64,000 bases of DNA. Origin: Paenibacillaceae bacterium GAS479. GTDB lineage: Bacteria; Bacillota; Bacilli; Paenibacillales; Paenibacillaceae. The DNA is taken from assembly GCA_900105225.1 (NCBI GenBank), contig LT629764.1, positions 4,918,501 to 4,982,500 on the forward strand, in the 5' to 3' direction. Positions 9,503 to 17,614 of this stretch are shown here, one piece after another. The notes under the pieces are model-generated. The model was not told where the DNA came from. It did not search any database and saw only the letters and a list, made by a program, of their open reading frames with translations. Both the position numbers and the translations under genes were made by a program. Position 1 is the first letter of the stretch; every line of letters starts with the position of its first letter.

Positions 9503-10947
9503 CAATCCGCAAAAAGCTGCTTGTGTTCATTCCTCTTCTTCTTCTGCTCGTAAGCGGAGTTTCTGCATTGCTAGTCCAAAGCGACATGCTTGTCCGCAAT
9601 CGGTATGAGCAGATACTGGAGCGGATGCTCCTTTACCAAAGAGCCGAGGATTTGTCAGAGACGCAGCTCGCGTCGCTTTACCGCTATCTGGCTGATCTGA
9701 AGCCGGAAACTCGCCAGCAGTTGAACCAGAACTCAGCTCTGCTGTCCAGTCATACTGCATTATTGAGAGCAAGCGGGGCATCGCTGTCGGATGTTTCGGC
9801 GTTGCCGCTCGCGGAACAACTTCAGTCACTATTGCGGTTGTCCGGGGAAGCCAGCTCTAGCGCCGAGTCAGGCAGCGAGGTTGAAGCTTTGAGGGGCTAC
9901 GAGCAGGCAGAGGCTGTTTCCAGTTATATCCGCGAAGAGGTTCAACTGCTGCTTGAGGGAAATATGAAATTTTATCATGAGCGCCGCCCAGAGCTGGAAG
10001 CGCAAACGGAAAGAATGAGCGCGCTAGGCACCGCCCTGCTAGTAGTCATTACGATTCTCGGCGTTATTATCGCTCTATGGATATCGCGCAGCATTACGAT
10101 TCCTGTATCGAGGCTGGCGGGCATGGCGCGAGAGCTGCAGTCGGGCAACCTGAATCCTCCGCGCCCTCTGCCTTCCTCAACCGATGAGCTAGGGCAGCTG
10201 ACGCGAGCATTTGAGGATATGTCAGTCGGAGTGCGGGAGCATGTCGAGCGGGAAAGACAGCTGCTCGAAAAGGATCGGCTCGTCAAGGAACTTGAGCTGA
10301 AGTCGCTGCAAAGCCAGATTAACCCCCATTTTCTATTCAACACGCTTAATGTCATCTCTCGAATGGCTATGCTTGAAGGAGCTGGCAAGTCCAGTGATCT
10401 GATCGTGTCGGTATCCAGCCTGTTGCGCTACAATTTACGAAAGCTTGACGAACCAGTCACACTCAAAGACGAACTGATGCAAATCAGAGACTACTTTGCT
10501 ATTCAGCAGGCGCGTTTCCGGGATCGGGTCAAGCTAACTATCGAGGTGGAGGAAGAATCGCTGTTTGATCTCAGCCTGCCCGCTCTGACGCTGCAGCCGC
10601 TCGTAGAGAATGCGTTCCAGCATGGAATTGCTGATCTGGAAGGCGAGGCCGAGATCGGCGTTAAGGCGCTCTACAGCATGAATGTTGCCACGGTCATCGT
10701 GTGGGATAATGGAGCCGGCATGAGTGAGGAGACGTTGGATAGGCTGAAAAAAATGGAGCCCGCGCCATCAAGCGAAGCGCATTCTGGTATCGGTGCGGCC
10801 AACGTGTTCCGCCGGTTGGAATTATTTTTCGGGCGCTCCCATCTGCTGTCTCTATCGAGCTCACCCGGCAAGGGCACAACGATAACCCTCGAGTTACCAC
10901 TTAGGGCAAAGGAGGAAACTAATGATCCGGATTCTGATCGCAGATGA
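9499..10947 (+). CDS. LytS/YesM-type sensor histidine kinase
   Basis: A protein of 482 residues starting at GTG 9499, which has GGGAGGAGG eight bases upstream and overlaps the preceding stop by four bases. One N-terminal membrane segment, an extracytoplasmic region of about 150 residues, a second membrane segment (about 175-197), then a HAMP domain, a His_kinase block with NPHFLFNTLN (phospho-acceptor H277), and a HATPase domain (PLVENAFQHG, WDNGAGM, GIGAANVFRRL). It probably reads the state of the neighbouring sugar-binding protein and phosphorylates the AraC-type regulator downstream. Confidence 0.92.
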   Translation: MTIRKKLLVFIPLLLLLVSGVSALLVQSDMLVRNRYEQILERMLLYQRAEDLSETQLASLYRYLADLKPETRQQLNQNSALLSSHTALLRASGASLSDVSALPLAEQLQSLLRLSGEASSSAESGSEVEALRGYEQAEAVSSYIREEVQLLLEGNMKFYHERRPELEAQTERMSALGTALLVVITILGVIIALWISRSITIPVSRLAGMARELQSGNLNPPRPLPSSTDELGQLTRAFEDMSVGVREHVERERQLLEKDRLVKELELKSLQSQINPHFLFNTLNVISRMAMLEGAGKSSDLIVSVSSLLRYNLRKLDEPVTLKDELMQIRDYFAIQQARFRDRVKLTIEVEEESLFDLSLPALTLQPLVENAFQHGIADLEGEAEIGVKALYSMNVATVIVWDNGAGMSEETLDRLKKMEPAPSSEAHSGIGAANVFRRLELFFGRSHLLSLSSSPGKGTTITLELPLRAKEETNDPDSDRR

Positions 10948-12265
10948 TGAGCCGCTGGAGCGGGAAGGGCTGGAATGGCTGCTGCGGGACCGTTTCCCGG
11001 GGCAGTTCCGATACTACCATGCTGCCAGCGGAAGGAGTGCCATCGAGCTGGCCGAGGAGCATCATCCGCAGCTTATATTTATGGATATCAATATGCCGGG
11101 CATCAAAGGGCTTGAAGCGATTAAGGAGATCAAGCCGTCGCTGCCTGAGGCCAAAATCATCCTGTTAACTGCATATGATTATTTCGGTTATGCCCGGGAG
11201 GCGGTTTCGCTCGGGGTCAACGAGTACCTTGTCAAACCAGCGAGAAGACAGGAAATCGGAGAGCTCGTGGAGCGGCTGCTTGCTGAGCTTGAAATGGACA
11301 AGCGTAAACGCGCTGCCGAACTGGAGCTGCGCCATCAGGTGTCGCGGCTGCTGCCGCTTGCCGAGACCGAGCTTGCGCTGCTGCTTATGGTGCAGCATAC
11401 TTCGGTCGAGGAAGCGGAGCGGCTTGCCGACTGGATCGGGTTTCCGCTGGAAGCGGGAAGCGCCGTCGTAGCGGCACTGCCGAGCGAACTTGGCGAGCAG
11501 GAGCTGCGCCGTGTCTACGATTGGCTGCGGCATTATGTGTCGACAAGCGGGCTGAATGCGGCATGCAGCTCGCTCATTGACGGCCATGCGGCCATTTTTC
11601 TGCATAGGCCCCCAGAACTTGGAGTGGACAAGTGGCGCGCTGCCTGTCAAGATTTTGCAGACGGACTTTGCGCAGGTGCGGAACGCCAGGTCGGAGCGAT
11701 ACTGCGTGCCGGGATCGGCTCGCTGCGAAGCGGTGCGGATGGTTTGCATCGCTCGTATTACGAGGCCGTATTCGCCTCTGCTTGCGAGACGGAAAAGGGA
11801 AAAGCCTGCCATTTCGATGAATTGAAGGAGCAGGGCCGCGTAAATCTCTCTCATGACGACGATACGGGATCGCTGGAGCGAGAGCGGCATTCCTACGTGC
11901 AGGCTGCGCTGCGGCGAAGTCGTGAAGAGCGGGAGCAGCACACCTATAGCGTGCTTGACCGGGCCAAAGCCTACGTTGAGGAAAAATACACGGAAGATCT
12001 GTCGCTGGAGGATGTTGCGGAGCATGTACATCTCAATTCCTATTATTTAAGCAAGATTTTGAAACAGCAGTTCGGGGAATCATTTATCGATATGCTGACC
12101 CGCTTGCGGATCGGCGAAGCGAAACGGCGACTGGATTCTGACCAAGAAGTCAGCCTGAAGGAGCTTTGTTTCGATGTTGGCTATAAGGACCCGAACTATT
12201 TTAGCCGTGTGTTCAAAAAAGTGACCGGAATGACTCCGACTGAATATCGCACCGGTTCCAATTGA
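10922..12265 (+). CDS. YesN-type response regulator, AraC DNA-binding domain
   Basis: A protein of 447 residues. The receiver domain carries the acidic pair DDE at 8-10, phospho-acceptor D55 in FMDINMPG, and K in LVKPARR. A long middle region links to a C-terminal AraC/XylS double helix-turn-helix (LSLEDVAEHVHLNSYYLSKIL and DVGYKDPNYFSRVFKKVTGMTPTEY, as separate blocks). It overlaps the kinase gene by 26 bases. The obvious candidate target is the sugar porter immediately downstream, although that gene has its own upstream region after a terminator. Confidence 0.93.
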   Translation: MIRILIADDEPLEREGLEWLLRDRFPGQFRYYHAASGRSAIELAEEHHPQLIFMDINMPGIKGLEAIKEIKPSLPEAKIILLTAYDYFGYAREAVSLGVNEYLVKPARRQEIGELVERLLAELEMDKRKRAAELELRHQVSRLLPLAETELALLLMVQHTSVEEAERLADWIGFPLEAGSAVVAALPSELGEQELRRVYDWLRHYVSTSGLNAACSSLIDGHAAIFLHRPPELGVDKWRAACQDFADGLCAGAERQVGAILRAGIGSLRSGADGLHRSYYEAVFASACETEKGKACHFDELKEQGRVNLSHDDDTGSLERERHSYVQAALRRSREEREQHTYSVLDRAKAYVEEKYTEDLSLEDVAEHVHLNSYYLSKILKQQFGESFIDMLTRLRIGEAKRRLDSDQEVSLKELCFDVGYKDPNYFSRVFKKVTGMTPTEYRTGSN

Positions 12266-12277
12266 CTGAAACTCTAC

Positions 12278-12304
12278 GTCCATGCTGATCGCATGGACTT
12301 TTTT
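12278..12304 (+). terminator. Rho-independent terminator
   Basis: GTCCATGC (12278-12285), loop TGATC, GCATGGAC (12291-12298), then six T. Separates the three-component genes from the sugar porter. Confidence 0.9.
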
Positions 12305-12430
12305 GTGCTATTCAGAGCAAAATAATGCTAGTTATCAATCTCTTGCGGGAGAGCGGCTTCCAATCGCAAAATCGTGCTGCACACGGGCAAAAAGATGCAG
12401 ATGAATAGTCCGATATGAGCATGACCATAA

Positions 12431-12439
12431 TGCTATACT
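12431..12439 (+). promoter_or_regulatory. Possible extended -10 of the sugar porter gene
   Basis: TGCTATACT is an extended -10 (TGn plus TATACT), 55 bases before the start codon. I see no good -35 at the usual distance, which would suit an activator-dependent promoter. Confidence 0.35.
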
Positions 12440-12464
12440 GCATGCGTAAGCGGTTGAACCGCGC

Positions 12465-12478
12465 TGAAAACGTTTCCT
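12465..12478 (+). promoter_or_regulatory. cre-like site (CcpA operator)
   Basis: TGAAAACGTTTCCT matches the cre consensus TGAAARCGYTTWCW at 13 of 14 positions. It sits between the possible -10 and the ribosome site (AGGGG at 12481), where bound CcpA would block transcription. It is expected for a carbon-source transporter. Confidence 0.55.
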
Positions 12479-12493
12479 GAAGGGGTTGAAATA

Positions 12494-13927
12494 ATGGCAT
12501 CTGTAGTTGTTCCTGATTCTACTCGGACGGCTGAAAACAACGGAACTCAAGGTTCCGGATCAAAGCCTAATATGGTTTATGTCACGCTCGTTTCTCTTAT
12601 TGCGGCGCTTGGGGGGCTGCTGTTCGGCTTTGATACCGCAGTTGTATCCGGTGCTCTTGGCTTCTTGACCGAGCGGTTTACGCTGACTGGCTTCCAGCAA
12701 GGCTGGGCCGTTTCCAGCTTTATTATCGGCTGTATCGGCGGCGCATCTGTATCAGGTATGCTTGGCGACCGCTTTGGCCGCAAAAAAACGCTAATTGTCG
12801 CCGCGTTCATCTTCATGATCGGTACGCTTGGCACAGCTTTGGCCGGAAGCTTTGACATTTATATCGTGTCAAGAATTATTGGCGGCATCGCGATCGGCAT
12901 AACGTCGGCGCTTGCACCGCTTTACAATGCAGAGATTGCACCGGCTAAGTATCGCGGCCGACTTGTAGCTCTGTACCAGCTTGCCATTGTAACTGGGATT
13001 TTCCTTACTTATTTCGTCAACCTCTGGATTATCGGCTTCGGCAACGATGCTTGGGATATATCCGATTCATGGAGGTGGATGTTCGGGGCAGGAGCAGTTC
13101 CTGGAATTATATTCCTTGTCCTGCTGTTCTTTGTTCCCGAAAGCCCGCGTTGGCTCGCTAAGAAAGATCGTGCAGCAGAGGCTCTGCCGATTCTGGTAAA
13201 AGTTCATGGTGAAGAGGCAGCTCGTCAAGAGGTGCTGGACATGAAAGAATCATTTAAAAGCGAGGGAACCGGGTCGTATAAAATGCTGTTCAAGCCCGGC
13301 TTGCGTTTGGCGCTGCTGGTCGGTGTTGGACTTTCGGCTCTGCAGCAGCTTAGCGGCATCAATGCAGTCATGTATTATGCTCCTGAAATCTTCAAGCAAA
13401 CCGGTCTTGGAGCAGATGCTTCCCTCGTACAAACGATTCTGGTCGGAGCAGTCAACTTCGCCTTCACGATTCTCGCGCTTTGGCTGATCGACAAGGTTGG
13501 ACGCAAGGTTTTGCTGCTCGTTGGCACATCTGTGATGACGGTGGCTTTAGGTATTATTGCGTATGCGTTCCAGACGGGCATGACTTCCGGTCCGATTATT
13601 TTAATCGCCATTCTGGTTTACGTCGCTGCTTTCGCCGTATCGCTTGGCGCTGTGTTATGGGTTGTCTTGTCGGAAATTTTCCCGAGCGAGATCCGCGGCA
13701 AAGCAGTAGCAATCGGTACGATGATTCACTGGTTATTCGATTATGCCGTATCGCAGTCTTTCCCACCGTTGCTGCAAACGACAGGACCGGCATTTGTGTT
13801 TGGAATGTTCGGCGTCATGACGGCTGTTGCGTTCTTGTTTACTCTGCGGCTTTTGCCCGAAACGAAAGGGCTGTCGCTTGAGCAGATCGACACGATGTGG
13901 ACGGCCAAGCCTTCCGGTAAAGCTTGA
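12494..13927 (+). CDS. MFS sugar porter (sugar:H+ symporter family)
   Basis: A protein of 477 residues with about 12 membrane segments. It shows the sugar porter signatures: GGLLFGFDTAVVSGAL, DRFGRKK after TM2, RGRLVALYQLAI, PESPRWL before the central loop, QQLSGINAVMYYAP in TM7, DKVGRK, and PETKGLSLEQID at the C-terminus. The QQLSGIN block is typical of xylose, arabinose and galactose symporters; the exact sugar cannot be told. It follows a three-component sugar-sensing system and has a cre-like site before its start. Confidence 0.93.
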   Translation: MASVVVPDSTRTAENNGTQGSGSKPNMVYVTLVSLIAALGGLLFGFDTAVVSGALGFLTERFTLTGFQQGWAVSSFIIGCIGGASVSGMLGDRFGRKKTLIVAAFIFMIGTLGTALAGSFDIYIVSRIIGGIAIGITSALAPLYNAEIAPAKYRGRLVALYQLAIVTGIFLTYFVNLWIIGFGNDAWDISDSWRWMFGAGAVPGIIFLVLLFFVPESPRWLAKKDRAAEALPILVKVHGEEAARQEVLDMKESFKSEGTGSYKMLFKPGLRLALLVGVGLSALQQLSGINAVMYYAPEIFKQTGLGADASLVQTILVGAVNFAFTILALWLIDKVGRKVLLLVGTSVMTVALGIIAYAFQTGMTSGPIILIAILVYVAAFAVSLGAVLWVVLSEIFPSEIRGKAVAIGTMIHWLFDYAVSQSFPPLLQTTGPAFVFGMFGVMTAVAFLFTLRLLPETKGLSLEQIDTMWTAKPSGKA

Positions 13928-13981
13928 CAGCATTGAATTACCCCGCTAAGATTAAACTAATTTAATACGGATTCACACGGA

Positions 13982-14017
13982 GGAGCCTGCCAACAGCGGG
14001 CTCCTTTTGTCTTTTTT
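13982..14017 (+). terminator. Rho-independent terminator of the sugar porter
   Basis: GGAGCCTGC (13982-13990) pairs with GCGGGCTCC (13996-14004), with one mismatch, before a T-rich run. From here to 14245 I see no gene; the stretch should hold the mrp promoter, but I could not place it. Confidence 0.85.
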
Positions 14018-14245
14018 TGGATCTCAACGAAATCGTCATGGTTTCTCGATCAGCCCGAGCCCCAGATCAATGCGGCTGATTTGCGCGAATTACCCACTTG
14101 TCTGCGATTATTACCCTTTCAAAGGCGGGAAAAGCCGCAGGGACTCCTTTATTGGGTATAGAACTTATAGTTCTTTAATTAAGTTAAGATCGGATGGGAG
14201 ATACTGGAACTATTGAATTATTTAAACTGTTGAGGAGGTTTGTCA

Positions 14246-17200
14246 TTGCTTCACTTTTTCCTTTTACTGCCCTTTCTTCTCGCAGCGATGCTGCCCTTAT
14301 TAAACAAGCTAACCAAAAAGCTGCATCCCGGCTGGCTGGCGATGGCCGCACCTGTTTTTATGCTCTTTTACTTTCTTTCTCGCATACCTGAAGTTTCAAA
14401 CGGTCGCAGCTTAACCGCGTCTGCTCCTTGGATTCCGAGTCTCGGAGTCAATGTGGACTCCAATCTGGACGGGCTTGGCCTGCTTTTTTCGCTGCTGATC
14501 AGCGGCATAGGTGTGCTCGTTGTTTTCTATTCCATTTTTTATCTACATCCACGGAAAGAAGCAGTGACGCGATTTTACGTTTGCCTGCTCCTGTTCATGG
14601 GAGCGATGCTCGGCGTGGTGCTGTCCGATCATCTCATCGTGCTGTACGGCTTCTGGGAGCTGACTAGCATTACTTCTTTTTTACTGATTGCATTCTGGCA
14701 TAAAAGGGAGGCCTCCCTGGCTGGAGCTCTGAAATCGCTGCTCATAACGAGCTTTGGCGGTTTGGCAATGCTGGCTGGCTTCCTGCTGCTTGGTCTGGCT
14801 GGCGGCAGCTTACGCGTGTCGGAGTTGATTGGCTCTTCAGCCGCGCTCGCAGAGAGTCCGCTACTTTTACCGTCTATGCTGCTTATCGCGCTGGGCGTGC
14901 TGACCAAATCGGCCCAATTCCCGTTTCACATCTGGTTGCCCGATGCGATGGAGGCGCCAACGCCAGTCAGCGCGTACCTTCACTCCGCGACGATGGTAAA
15001 GGCTGGTCTTTACTTGGCAGCAAGACTGATGCCGATTTTTGCCGGGCAAGCGCCTTGGTATATTTTGCTCACCGCAAGCGGCCTAATCACACTGCTGTAC
15101 GGGGCGTTCCGAGCGATCAAACAGACCGACCTCAAGGCGCTGCTTGCCTATTCCACGATCAGCCAGCTCGGTCTCGTACTGACGCTGCTTGGACTGGGGT
15201 CGGTTTATCCGACTGGCTCTACTCATGAGTATGCCGTATATAGCACGGCAGCTGCAGCGGCGGCTCTATTCCATCTTGTTAATCATGCAGCCTTCAAAGG
15301 CGCTTTGTTCATGACGGCGGGCATCGTCGACCACGAAACAGGAACGCGTGACTTGCGGAAGCTGGGAGGTTTGCTGCGCTTCATGCCGTTCACCTTCACA
15401 GTAGCTCTTGCGGCCTCATTGTCGATGGCTGGCGTTCCGCCGTTCGGCGGCTTTATGAGCAAGGAGCTGTTTTTCGGCTCTGCGCTGGACGCCATGCGCT
15501 CGGGCAGCTGGGGTTCGGCTGCATTTCTCATTCCTGCTATCGCTTGGACAGCGAGTGCGTTTACCTTCGTGTATAGCACTATTTTTGTCTGGCGCACTTT
15601 CGGCGGCAGCAGAAGGGGAGAGCAGGCGGCGGCACCGCAGGCGGCAGTGAAAGAGGCACCGCATAATCGGCCGAATGATGTACCGCATGAAACGATACAT
15701 GCGGCAATTCATGAGACTTCACAAGATGCACGATATGAAACTCTTCAAGAAACTCCGCATGCGGTGTCCATCGAAACCTCGCAAGACACTACGCATGCAG
15801 CGTCCAACGAGACCCCGCATGAAGCGCCGCTCGGCATGCTGCTCTCACCGATGCTGCTCGCTGTGGCAGCGCTCATCTTGGGCCTGTTCCCCGGCTCCAT
15901 CGGCCCGAATGTGTTGCAGCCGGCGCTCGTCTCGCTGCAGCCTGGAGCAACGGAAGCATTCACTGAACTCTCGTTATGGCATGGCTGGACGCCAGAGCTG
16001 CTCATGACGCTGGGCGTGTTCATCGTAGGCGGGGCGTTATTCCTAATTGCTCCGCGAGTACCACTGCTGCATCGGCCGCTGCGCTTGCTGTTCAGTTGGA
16101 ATGGTCTATTCAGCGGCGCTCTTCGGAACGCCGACCGCGCTTCGGAACGGCTGACCTCCCTGTACCTGACCGGCTCGATGAGACATTACGCCAGCTATGT
16201 GTTTCTGTTTTTGGTGTTTGCTGTTGCTGTCACGACCTTCGTGACAGGTGGGTTCCGTATCAGCTTCAACGGGATGGCGCCAGTCACCGCCTATGAAGGC
16301 ATCGCGGTTGCATCGCTTATTGCGGCAGCTTTGGCCGTACCGTTTGCCCAATCCCGCATGATGGCGATTATTTTGACCGGAACCGTCGGCTACTTGGTCG
16401 TGCTGTTTTTTGTCCTCTTCCGGGCGCCTGACCTGGCGTTGACCCAGATGATCGTGGAGACGGTGTCGGTTACGCTGTTTCTGCTTTGCTTTTACCACTT
16501 GCCGGCGCTCAAGCGCGAAAAGATTGCCCCGCGCACAAAGCTGATCAACGGGTTAATCGCTGCGACTTCTGGAATTGTGATGACGGTAGTTGCGCTTGGC
16601 GCGTTCAGCGGCCGGGCATTTCCTTCCATTTCGGAATATTACCTGAAAAATAGCTATGAATTGGCCGGAGGCAAAAACGTCGTCAACGTCATCCTCGTGG
16701 ACTTCCGCGGTTTTGATACGATGCTCGAAATCGTCGTACTCGGCATTGCTTCCTACGCCATCTATGGCGTCATTGGCTTGAAATGGCCGGAAGAGAAGGT
16801 TGCTGAAAGGAGCGGGCTGCGAGAGCGCGAGTTCCGTCTTATCTATGAGGATGCTCGTAGCAATGACGTTATTTTGCAAACTCTATCCAAGGTTATTCTG
16901 TTTCTAATTCTGACTTTCTCTTTTTATATCCTATTTGCTGGCCATAATGAACCGGGGGGCGGCTTCATCGGCGCATTGATGACATCATCCGCGCTTGTCC
17001 TGTTAAGCATTGCCTTTGGTGCAAAAACGGTTCGTACAGCGCTGCCGCTCAACTTTCGCATCGTCACCGCCTGCGGCATCGCCGTCGCACTGCTTACTGG
17101 CATCGGATCGTTTGCTTTCAACATGCCGTTCCTCAGCCATGCATTCGGTTATGCGTATTTGCCCATTTTCGGCAAAAACGAACTCGCAACCGCCGTCCTG

Positions 17201-17275
17201 TTCGATCTGGGCGTATATCTGACGGTTGTTGGAATTACGATGACAATTATTTTGGCCATCGGGAGGGACAAGTAA
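14246..17275 (+). CDS. mrpA: Na+/H+ antiporter subunits A and B fused (MrpA-MrpB)
   Basis: About 1009 residues of a polytopic protein. The first half is the Complex I-like antiporter domain (LYGFWELTSITSFLLI, TKSAQFPFHIWLPDAMEAPT, HLVNHAAFKGALFMTAG). The last 130 residues are a complete MrpB domain (LFAGHNEPGGGFIGALM and following), normally encoded by a separate gene. I start it at TTG 14246 because GAGGAGG ends seven bases upstream. Residues about 458-530 are an unusual hydrophilic insertion with repeated HET/ETxxD/PHEA units between predicted helices. It is the first gene of the mrp operon, which exports Na+ in exchange for protons and supports pH and salt tolerance. Confidence 0.93.
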   Translation: MLHFFLLLPFLLAAMLPLLNKLTKKLHPGWLAMAAPVFMLFYFLSRIPEVSNGRSLTASAPWIPSLGVNVDSNLDGLGLLFSLLISGIGVLVVFYSIFYLHPRKEAVTRFYVCLLLFMGAMLGVVLSDHLIVLYGFWELTSITSFLLIAFWHKREASLAGALKSLLITSFGGLAMLAGFLLLGLAGGSLRVSELIGSSAALAESPLLLPSMLLIALGVLTKSAQFPFHIWLPDAMEAPTPVSAYLHSATMVKAGLYLAARLMPIFAGQAPWYILLTASGLITLLYGAFRAIKQTDLKALLAYSTISQLGLVLTLLGLGSVYPTGSTHEYAVYSTAAAAAALFHLVNHAAFKGALFMTAGIVDHETGTRDLRKLGGLLRFMPFTFTVALAASLSMAGVPPFGGFMSKELFFGSALDAMRSGSWGSAAFLIPAIAWTASAFTFVYSTIFVWRTFGGSRRGEQAAAPQAAVKEAPHNRPNDVPHETIHAAIHETSQDARYETLQETPHAVSIETSQDTTHAASNETPHEAPLGMLLSPMLLAVAALILGLFPGSIGPNVLQPALVSLQPGATEAFTELSLWHGWTPELLMTLGVFIVGGALFLIAPRVPLLHRPLRLLFSWNGLFSGALRNADRASERLTSLYLTGSMRHYASYVFLFLVFAVAVTTFVTGGFRISFNGMAPVTAYEGIAVASLIAAALAVPFAQSRMMAIILTGTVGYLVVLFFVLFRAPDLALTQMIVETVSVTLFLLCFYHLPALKREKIAPRTKLINGLIAATSGIVMTVVALGAFSGRAFPSISEYYLKNSYELAGGKNVVNVILVDFRGFDTMLEIVVLGIASYAIYGVIGLKWPEEKVAERSGLREREFRLIYEDARSNDVILQTLSKVILFLILTFSFYILFAGHNEPGGGFIGALMTSSALVLLSIAFGAKTVRTALPLNFRIVTACGIAVALLTGIGSFAFNMPFLSHAFGYAYLPIFGKNELATAVLFDLGVYLTVVGITMTIILAIGRDK

Positions 17276-17614
17276 ATGGAGCTTCTGCTCGCACTGGCCA
17301 TCGGCATCTTGTTTGCCGTAGGCGTTTATATGATTCTTGCGCGCAGCTTGCTGCGCGTCATTCTCGGACTATCGCTGCTCACGCACAGCGTTCATTTGTT
17401 GTTGCTGACGATGTCGGGCCTTAAGGCGGGGGCGCCGCCGCTGCTCGGAGAAAAGGCTGACAGTTACGTCGATCCGTTGCCGCAGGCGCTCATTCTCACA
17501 TCGATCGTCATCAGCTTCGGCGTTACTTCACTTTATTTTGTATTAGCCTACAAGTCCTATCAAAAGCTTGGCACCGACGACACAGAGCAGATGAGGAGAG
17601 AAGCGGATGAATAA
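17276..17614 (+). CDS. mrpC: Na+/H+ antiporter subunit MrpC
   Basis: A protein of 112 residues and three hydrophobic segments, related to NuoK. Recognisable blocks are ILGLSLLTHSVHLLLL and DPLPQALILTSIVISFGVTS. Its ATG follows the mrpA stop directly (TAA-ATG), and its last eight bases overlap the mrpD start, as expected for a tightly coupled operon. It forms part of the hetero-oligomeric antiporter. Confidence 0.95.
   Translation: MELLLALAIGILFAVGVYMILARSLLRVILGLSLLTHSVHLLLLTMSGLKAGAPPLLGEKADSYVDPLPQALILTSIVISFGVTSLYFVLAYKSYQKLGTDDTEQMRREADE

Noticed and set aside
11165-12031. Long frame of 288 codons opposite the YesN-type regulator
   Set aside because: The overlapping regulator has complete conserved domains; the opposite frame has no known motif or ribosome site.
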